The notes beneath the pieces are model-generated. The model was given only the letters and a program-made list of their open reading frames with translations. It was not told the origin of the DNA and made no database searches. From Clostridia bacterium (lineage in GTDB: Bacteria > Bacillota > Clostridia > Oscillospirales > Butyricicoccaceae): a DNA stretch of 64,000 bases. The stretch covers positions 1-64,000 of the forward strand of contig JAFSZV010000010.1 in assembly GCA_017455565.1 (NCBI GenBank), written 5' to 3'. How positions within the stretch are numbered: the stretch's first letter is position 1; the number at the start of each line of letters is the position of its first letter. The translations under genes were made by a program, and so were the position numbers. This document shows, one piece after another, positions 58,628 to 64,000 of the stretch.

Positions 58628-59533
58628 ATGCTTATGACACTGTCTACCTGCGACGCTATTTTGAAAATCGTCGAAACGGGCAGTCTTGCCCGCACGGCGG
58701 AGGCGCTGGGTTACACCCCCTCGCGCATCAGCCAGATCCTTTCGTCCGCCGAAGACGAGCTGGGGCTCCTGTTGTTCCACCGGGGGCGGCCCAGCCTGAT
58801 CCCCACCCGGGAATGCGAGGCGCTTCTGCCCGCCCTGCGGGAACTTCACGAAAGCGAGACCATCTTTTCCGAGCAGCTCAATCGGCTGAAAAACCTTCAG
58901 ACCGGCACCATCCGCATCGGCGCCTTCACCAGCCTTTCCTGCCATTGGCTCCCCGCACGGCTCAAGGCCTTCCGCGCCCTGTATCCCGGGATCCGCTTTG
59001 AACTGATGCTGGGTCATCGGGATCGGATCGTGGAATGGGCGCGGACCGGGATCATCGACGTGGGTCTGACAGAGGACCCCCAAACGCCCGAGCTTTCTTT
59101 TACACTGCTGCAGGAGGATTCCTTTGTTCTGGTGGTTCCCGAAAACCACCCGCTGGCGGGACGCGGCAGCGTCACCTATGACCGGCTGACCGAGGAAGCC
59201 TTCATCTTTCTGGAGCCCGAGGACAACCGGGCGGTGGAGGAGGCGCTGGTCCGCGACGGCTTTTTCCCCACGGTGGATTACCGTGTCAAGGACGATTACA
59301 CCATCATGGCCATGGTGGAAAGCGGCCTCGGTGTCAGCATCCTGCCCCGGCTGGTGCTCAACCGTTCGCCTTATCACATTCGCGCCGTAGAGTTCGACCC
59401 GGCCCACCGGCGGCGGATCGGCTTTGTCCTGCGAAAAAACGGCCGCCTTTCTCCCGCCACCCAGCGGCTCGTCGCCTTCTGGCGGCAAGAGCAGGAGTCT
59501 TCGTCCGCGCCGGGGAAAGGAGATGCCGAATGA
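58628..59533 (+). CDS. LysR-family transcriptional regulator
   Basis: 301 aa. N-terminal HTH (CDAILKIVETGSLARTAEAL, GYTPSRISQILSSAEDELGL) and effector domain (GTIRIGAFTSLSCHWLPARL, SGLGVSILPRLVLN). Divergent from the Gate-domain transporter and overlapping the HutD-like gene by 4 bases, so it may regulate either. The effector is unknown. Confidence 0.9.
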   Translation: MLMTLSTCDAILKIVETGSLARTAEALGYTPSRISQILSSAEDELGLLLFHRGRPSLIPTRECEALLPALRELHESETIFSEQLNRLKNLQTGTIRIGAFTSLSCHWLPARLKAFRALYPGIRFELMLGHRDRIVEWARTGIIDVGLTEDPQTPELSFTLLQEDSFVLVVPENHPLAGRGSVTYDRLTEEAFIFLEPEDNRAVEEALVRDGFFPTVDYRVKDDYTIMAMVESGLGVSILPRLVLNRSPYHIRAVEFDPAHRRRIGFVLRKNGRLSPATQRLVAFWRQEQESSSAPGKGDAE

Positions 59534-60120
59534 TTTTGCCATGGAAGATCTTAACGTCCGCCGATTACGCCGTTTCCCGCTGGTCGGGCGGCGTCACCAC
59601 CCAGCTTGCCATCTGTCCGCCCGAAGCCATTTACGCCAACCGGGACTTTCTCTGGCGGGTGAGTTCCGCCCGGGTGGAGACCGAGACCTCGGACTTTACC
59701 CTGCTGCCCGATTATGACCGGCTGATCGCCCCGCTGGAGGGTGGGATGACCCTTTGGCACGACGGCGGCGATCCCGTAGAACTGGCGCCCTTTGCCGTCC
59801 ACGCCTTTTCCGGAGCCTCGTCCACCCGCTCGGCCGGGAAGTGCACCGATTTTAACCTGATGCTGCAGCGGGGCCGGGCCGGGGGGCGCATGGAGGCGCT
59901 GTTCCCCACGGGGCCGCTTGCGCTGGAGGCCGGGCCGCAGGAGGAAACGCTGGCGCTCTATTGCGTCCGAGGGAGCTGCGTCGTGTCGGGCGGAAACGCC
60001 TGCAGCCGCCTGAGGGAGGGCGAGACCCTGCTGGCGCACCAAAGCCTGCCCCTTTTGCTGGAACCAGAGGAAAGCGCGCCCGCTGCGCTGATGCTGTGCC
60101 GGATCATCGTCCGGCGATAG
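59530..60120 (+). CDS. HutD/Ves-family cupin protein
   Basis: 196 aa: SADYAVSRWSGGVTTQLAIC, FLWRVSSARVETETSDFTLL, YDRLIAPLEGGMTLWHDG, DFNLMLQRGRAGGRMEAL, the HutD pattern. HutD-like cupins are linked to histidine/formiminoglutamate use in other bacteria; here no hut genes are adjacent, so function stays open. Coupled to LysR. Confidence 0.82.
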   Translation: MILPWKILTSADYAVSRWSGGVTTQLAICPPEAIYANRDFLWRVSSARVETETSDFTLLPDYDRLIAPLEGGMTLWHDGGDPVELAPFAVHAFSGASSTRSAGKCTDFNLMLQRGRAGGRMEALFPTGPLALEAGPQEETLALYCVRGSCVVSGGNACSRLREGETLLAHQSLPLLLEPEESAPAALMLCRIIVRR

Positions 60121-60145
60121 CAGCCGGCATTTTTCCGGCTTCCCC

Positions 60146-60174
60146 TTGCAATCTGCATGCTGCTTTGTTATAAT
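60146..60174 (+). promoter_or_regulatory. Promoter of the B12-controlled operon
   Basis: TTGCAA, 17-base spacer, TATAAT, ~30 bases before the riboswitch. Confidence 0.8.
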
Positions 60175-60202
60175 CGTTTTACCAAAATCATACTGTTTTT
60201 CA

Positions 60203-60375
60203 GTGCTTCAAGGCGGGTCCCGCCTTGCTGAAAGAGGGAATCGGGTGAAAATCCCGAGCGATCCGGTCACTGTGAGCGGGGAGCGCGGCAAACCGCGGCC
60301 ATTGTGCGTTGCGCATGAGAAGGCCTTGCTGCGGCTGCGATCCGCGAGCCAGGAAACCTGCTGAAAAACGTGGCA
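60203..60375 (+). ncRNA. Cobalamin riboswitch
   Basis: Conserved core GGGTGAAAATCCCGAGCG, GGTCACTGTGAGCGGGGAGC, and the B12 box GAGCCAGGAAACCTGC (60346-60361). A GC-rich hairpin with T run follows (60415-60436), the likely expression platform. Cobalamin binding should switch off the transporter operon. Confidence 0.9.
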
Positions 60376-60414
60376 AATCCTCCGAAGAAGGCATGAACCA
60401 CGGCATTTTGTCGT

Positions 60415-60436
60415 GCGGGCCGAAGCCCGCGTTTTT
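60415..60436 (+). terminator. Riboswitch-controlled terminator
   Basis: GCGGGC-CGAA-GCCCGC followed by GTTTTT. Located 40 bases after the B12 box and ~150 before the first gene. The rest of the 464-base leader (60437-60584) shows no gene. Confidence 0.75.
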
Positions 60437-60584
60437 GTTGTGTCTGCTTTTTTTGAAGGGCAGGCGCCTTTTCTTTTATCCCCGTTTTTTGGAAAGGCGT
60501 CCGTTTGATGCGTCCGCTTCGGCGCCGCCGTAATCCTCCTGCCGTGAAAGAAACAATAAGCTTATCCGAAAGGACCGATCTGTT

Positions 60585-61727
60585 ATGACCCGCAACCGAT
60601 TGCTTGCCGCGCTGCTGGCCTTGTGCCTGGCTCTGTGCGCCGCCTCCTGCGGCGGCGCGTTCTCCAAAACACGCGGCGTACCCGTGATCGACGGTTTGAA
60701 CTATACCGGCACGCTCCCGCTGGAATACGCCGACCAGTTTGCCGTTTATCACTACGAGGGCGGCTATTCCCTCATTGAAATAGTGAACAGTGACCGCATT
60801 CTGGTGGTGCCAGAGGGCAAGCCCGTCCCCGCGGAGTTGGAGGAGGACATCGTCGTGGTACAGCAGCCGCTGCGGGACGTTTATCTTGCGGCCACCTCGG
60901 CCATGGCCCTGTTTGAAAGCCTGGACGCCATGGATTGCATCTCCTTTGTGGGCAGCAAGCACTGGTACACCGCCCGGGCGGCTGAGGCGCTGGAAAACGG
61001 CACGTTTGTCTATGCCGGAAAATACAACGCCCCCGATTACGAGCTGCTGTTGAACGGACAGTGCCGGCTTGCCGTCGAATCCACCATGATCCTCCACAAT
61101 CCAGACGTGCGGGAGAAGCTCATCGAGCTGGGCATCCCCACCGTGGTGGAGCGCTCCAGCTATGAGGAGCATCCCCTGGGCCGCACCGAATGGATCAAGG
61201 TCTACGGTGCGCTTTTCGGTCTGGAGGAACGGGCCGGGACCGCCTTTGCCGCAGAAGAGGAAAAAGTACGCGCACTGGAGGCGCTGGAGGGGACAGGCAA
61301 GACCGTGGCCTTTTTCTATGTCAACTCCGCCGGGAACGTGGTCACTTATAAAACCAGCGGCTATGTCCCCGCCATGATCCGCATCGCGGGCGGGGAATAT
61401 GTCTTTTCCGACCTGGGGCTGGACGACGACGGCAGGCTCAGCACCGTCAATATGAACATGGAACAGTTTTACGCCGCAGCCAGGAACGCCGATTTCATCA
61501 TCTACAACTGCTCTATCGCCTCTCAGCTTTATACTGCGGCCGATCTGCTGTCCCTCAGCCCGGTGCTGGAGGATTTCAAGGCGGTAAAGGAAGGAAACGT
61601 GTGGTGCACCACCGAGAGCATGTTCCAGCAGACCGACAAAACGGGCACCATCATCCAAGAGATGAGCCGAATCTTCCACGGACAGACCGACGGGTCGGAT
61701 CTGACCTATCTCTTCCCCCTGCGATAA
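60585..61727 (+). CDS. ABC transporter substrate-binding lipoprotein (FecB/BtuF type)
   Basis: 380 aa. Signal peptide with lipobox (ALCLALCAASCGG), then a periplasmic-binding fold: IVVVQQPLRDVYLAATSAMA, LAVESTMILHNPDVREKLIE, GIPTVVERSSYEEHPLGRTE, GKTVAFFYVNSAGNVVTYKT. Regulated by the B12 riboswitch, so cobalamin or a cobalt complex is the likely ligand, though this family also binds siderophores. Confidence 0.88.
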   Translation: MTRNRLLAALLALCLALCAASCGGAFSKTRGVPVIDGLNYTGTLPLEYADQFAVYHYEGGYSLIEIVNSDRILVVPEGKPVPAELEEDIVVVQQPLRDVYLAATSAMALFESLDAMDCISFVGSKHWYTARAAEALENGTFVYAGKYNAPDYELLLNGQCRLAVESTMILHNPDVREKLIELGIPTVVERSSYEEHPLGRTEWIKVYGALFGLEERAGTAFAAEEEKVRALEALEGTGKTVAFFYVNSAGNVVTYKTSGYVPAMIRIAGGEYVFSDLGLDDDGRLSTVNMNMEQFYAAARNADFIIYNCSIASQLYTAADLLSLSPVLEDFKAVKEGNVWCTTESMFQQTDKTGTIIQEMSRIFHGQTDGSDLTYLFPLR

Positions 61728-61741
61728 CCGAGGCGCTGCGT

Positions 61742-62776
61742 ATGACAAAACAGACTGGTTTTCAGACGGCCCGTGCCCGTTACGCCGCCGTGTTTGCCGT
61801 GCTCCTGGCGGCCTTTGCGGCGCTTATCGTATGGAACATCAACACGGGCAGCGTCCGCATCCCTGTGAGGGAGATTGCTCGTATCCTCTTCACCGGCGCG
61901 GGAGACGATACCCAGGTGGGCATCGTGTGGAAGCTGCGGATGCCTCGCATCCTTGCCGCCGCCGTGCTGGGCGGCGGGCTGGCGCTTTCCGGCTTTTTGA
62001 TGCAGACTTTTTTCGGCAATCCCATCGCCGGGCCCTTTGTGCTGGGGATTTCCTCTGGCTCCAAACTGTGCGTGGCGCTGGTGATGATCGTGGCGCTGCG
62101 GTATTTTTCCTTTGTTTCCTCGTGGATGCTGGTGCTGGCCGCCTTTGCCGGAGCGCTCACCGCCATGGCCTTCGTGCTGCTGGCCGCCCGCGCCATCCGG
62201 CAGATGTCCATGCTGCTGGTGGCGGGTATCATGATTAGCTATATCTGCTCGGCCGTCACCGAGTTTCTCATCGCCTTTGCCAAAGATTCCGACATCGTAA
62301 ACCTGCATTCCTGGAGTCAGGGCAGTTTTTCTGGCACCAAATGGAGCCATGTGGGGGTGTTTTCCGCCATTGTGCTGATTTGCCTGGTGCTGGTCTTTTT
62401 CATGAGCAAGCCCATCGGCGCCTTTCAGATGGGCGAAAGTTATGCCCAGAGCATGGGGGTCAACGTCCGGCGGTTCCGGGTGGCGCTCATCTTCCTTTCC
62501 AGCCTGCTGGCCGGATGCGTCACCGCCTTTGCCGGGCCGATCTCCTTTGTGGGCATCGCCGTACCCCATCTCATCCGGCTGCTGCTCAAAACGGAGAAGC
62601 CCATTCTGGTGATCCCGGCGTCGTTTTTGGGAGGCGGCGTATTCTGTCTGTTCTGCGATTATATCGCCCGCACCGCCTTTGCTCCCACCGATATGCCCAT
62701 CAGCACCGTCACCGCCCTGTTCGGCGCGCCGGTGGTCATCGTCATGATGATCCGGCGGCACAGGGCGCGGCTGTAA
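61742..62776 (+). CDS. FecCD-family ABC permease
   Basis: 344 aa, ~9-10 membrane helices. Conserved RMPRILAAAVLGGGLALSGF, FFGNPIAGPFVLGISSGSKL, AGPISFVGIAVPHLIRLL, as in BtuC/FhuB. 14 bases after the binding-protein gene. The coupling helix near GAFQMGESYAQSMGVNVRRF contacts the ATPase. Confidence 0.93.
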   Translation: MTKQTGFQTARARYAAVFAVLLAAFAALIVWNINTGSVRIPVREIARILFTGAGDDTQVGIVWKLRMPRILAAAVLGGGLALSGFLMQTFFGNPIAGPFVLGISSGSKLCVALVMIVALRYFSFVSSWMLVLAAFAGALTAMAFVLLAARAIRQMSMLLVAGIMISYICSAVTEFLIAFAKDSDIVNLHSWSQGSFSGTKWSHVGVFSAIVLICLVLVFFMSKPIGAFQMGESYAQSMGVNVRRFRVALIFLSSLLAGCVTAFAGPISFVGIAVPHLIRLLLKTEKPILVIPASFLGGGVFCLFCDYIARTAFAPTDMPISTVTALFGAPVVIVMMIRRHRARL

Positions 62777-62789
62777 GAGGAGGCGCGGC

Positions 62790-63920
62790 ATGAACGACGC
62801 TTATTTCCGCACCGAGGGCCTGACGGTGGGCTACAACGGCAAGCCCCTGATCCGCGACATCGCCCTGGGGCTGCGCGCCGGGGAGATCCTCACCCTCATC
62901 GGGCCAAACGGCTCGGGCAAATCCACCATTTTGAAAAGCATCACCAAGCATCTTTCCGCCATCCGGGGCGACGCCTTTATCGCCGGCGCCTCGGTGAACG
63001 CCATGAACTACAAGGAACTGTCCAAAAAACTGGCGGTAGTGCTCACCGAGCGGCTGCGGGGCGAGCTTTTGACCTGCTGGGACGTGGTGGCCACCGGCCG
63101 CTATCCCTATACCAACACGCTGGGCATCCTGGATGCGGAGGACCGGAAAAAGGTCTTTGCCGCCATGGAGCGGGTCCACGCCGCCGATCTGGCGGACAAG
63201 AATTTTTCCGCCGTCAGCGACGGCCAGCGCCAGCGCATCCTGCTGGCCCGGGCCATCTGCCAGGAGCCGGAGATCCTGGTGCTGGACGAGCCCACCTCGT
63301 TTCTGGATATCCGGCACAAGCTGGAACTTTTGGGCATTTTGCGTTCGATGGCAAAGGAAAAGGGGATCACGGTTATCCTTTCGCTCCACGAGATCGACCT
63401 GGCCCAGAAAATTTCAGACAAGATCCTGTGCGTCAGCGGCGAGACCATCTCGCATTTCGGCACGCCCGACGAGATCTTCCGGGAAGAGATCATCAATCCG
63501 CTTTACGGCATTGAAAAGGGCTCCTTTAACCTCACCTTCGGCAGCGTGGAGCTGCCCAGGCCCGAGGGCGAGCCAAAAGTCTTCGTCATCTCCGGCTGTG
63601 GAAGCGGCGTGCGCCTGTTCCGCCGTCTGCAAAAGGCGGGTCTGCCCTTTTACGCAGGGATTTTATACGAAAACGACATCGACCTGCAGGTGGCCGCCCC
63701 GCTGGCGGCCCGGGTGATAACCGAAACGCCCTTTCTTTCTATCCGCGACGAAACCTATGAAGCGGCGCGTTCGCTGATGAAGCAATGCGAGGCCGTTGTC
63801 TGCGCCGGCGTTCCCATCGGCGAGAGCAACCGCCGTCTGGGAGATCTGATCCGCGAAGCCGGTGCGCTGGGTCTTTTGAAGGAGGAAAACGCCTTGTTCC
63901 ACAGGCAGGAAGCACGGTAA
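62790..63920 (+). CDS. ABC transporter ATPase (FecE/BtuD type) with C-terminal extension
   Basis: 376 aa. Walker A IGPNGSGKSTILKS, signature SAVSDGQRQRILLARAI (S-D-GQ replaces S-G-GQ), Walker B ILVLDEPTSFLDIRH, switch His in ILSLHEID. Residues ~250-376 are an added domain (KVFVISGCGSGVRLFRRLQK; GILYENDIDLQVAAPLAARV; AVVCAGVPIGESNRRLGDLI) of Rossmann-like look, absent from standard ~250-aa BtuD. Completes the operon. Confidence 0.92.
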   Translation: MNDAYFRTEGLTVGYNGKPLIRDIALGLRAGEILTLIGPNGSGKSTILKSITKHLSAIRGDAFIAGASVNAMNYKELSKKLAVVLTERLRGELLTCWDVVATGRYPYTNTLGILDAEDRKKVFAAMERVHAADLADKNFSAVSDGQRQRILLARAICQEPEILVLDEPTSFLDIRHKLELLGILRSMAKEKGITVILSLHEIDLAQKISDKILCVSGETISHFGTPDEIFREEIINPLYGIEKGSFNLTFGSVELPRPEGEPKVFVISGCGSGVRLFRRLQKAGLPFYAGILYENDIDLQVAAPLAARVITETPFLSIRDETYEAARSLMKQCEAVVCAGVPIGESNRRLGDLIREAGALGLLKEENALFHRQEAR

Positions 63921-63940
63921 CAAGCTGCAGCGGTAAAGCG

Positions 63941-63977
63941 CAGGCCCGGAGAGCAGAAATGCTTTCCGGGCCTGTTT
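63941..63977. terminator. Terminator of the transporter operon
   Basis: CAGGCCCGGA / TCCGGGCCTG perfect arms, 14-base loop, then TTT, 20 bases after the ATPase stop. Confidence 0.8.
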
Positions 63978-64000
63978 CGCATGTGCAGATGCGCTCTTCT

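Noticed and set aside
60267-61748. 493-codon minus-strand frame over the riboswitch and binding protein
   Set aside because: Overlaps a well-supported riboswitch and lipoprotein gene; no domain seen.

Overview
The window looks like a chromosome segment of a GC-rich gut Clostridia, most like Oscillospiraceae. The clues are Firmicutes-type Shine-Dalgarno sites, an ssrA tag ending in LSYAA, SLH-domain surface proteins, a Cys-rich KTR protein, TnpV, and a B12 riboswitch ahead of a FecBCD-type transporter. The genus is inferred; there is no 16S gene here.

Layout. (1) 1-1068: remnant of a conjugative or mobilizable element (chimeric Cys-rich VLP gene, 58-aa protein, terminator). (2) 1069-33054: a complete-looking 32-kb siphovirus prophage in the 3' end of ssrA (tmRNA), bounded by a 28-bp direct repeat. 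Lysogeny genes (LexA-like repressor, HIRAN membrane protein, integrase) read rightward. All lytic genes read leftward: Cro-like regulators, winged-helix initiator with internal iterons, DnaB helicase, ParA/ParB, YopX, HUH protein, tandem terminators, HNH, fused TerS-TerL, portal, protease, capsid, connectors, tail tube, chaperone with a -1 frameshift, tape measure, tail tip, fibres, a tail protein with a tyrosine-phosphatase domain, holin, C39-type lysin. (3) 33029-45650: host genes: ssrA, methyltransferase, GNAT, Sel1, smpB, a GNAT-pyroglutamyl-peptidase fusion, CDF transporter, OhrR-like regulator, PNPOx-like protein, glutathione peroxidase, SLH lipoprotein, metal P-type ATPase with separate HMA protein, dCMP deaminase, serine hydrolase. 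(4) About 45.7-57.2 kb: an integrative mobilizable element (tnpV, large XRE regulator divergent from a 1325-aa SLH surface protein, MobA/MobL relaxase, putative oriT hairpins, excisionase, XRE regulator, tyrosine integrase). (5) 57350-63980: host genes: Gate-domain membrane protein, LysR, HutD-like protein, cobalamin riboswitch and a binding protein-permease-ATPase operon.

Main discovery candidate. The prophage carries ParA and an unusual ParB (ParB box, eight-Cys region, basic coiled coil, XRE-like helix-turn-helix, DUF551-like tail). Seven copies of a 17-bp inverted repeat, consensus GTGTCCAAATCGGACAC, lie across the whole prophage at about 1.8, 7.1, 12.7, 16.4, 20.0, 24.6 and 31.7 kb, and I saw none outside it. 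One lies inside parB; two are intergenic. The five in coding DNA share one codon phase and fall in linker, tail or early codons. Together with DnaB, iterons and an HUH protein, this suggests a dispersed-centromere partition system (ParABS) of a phage-plasmid-like element, or a genome-wide silencing array. The phosphatase-bearing tail protein is the second candidate.
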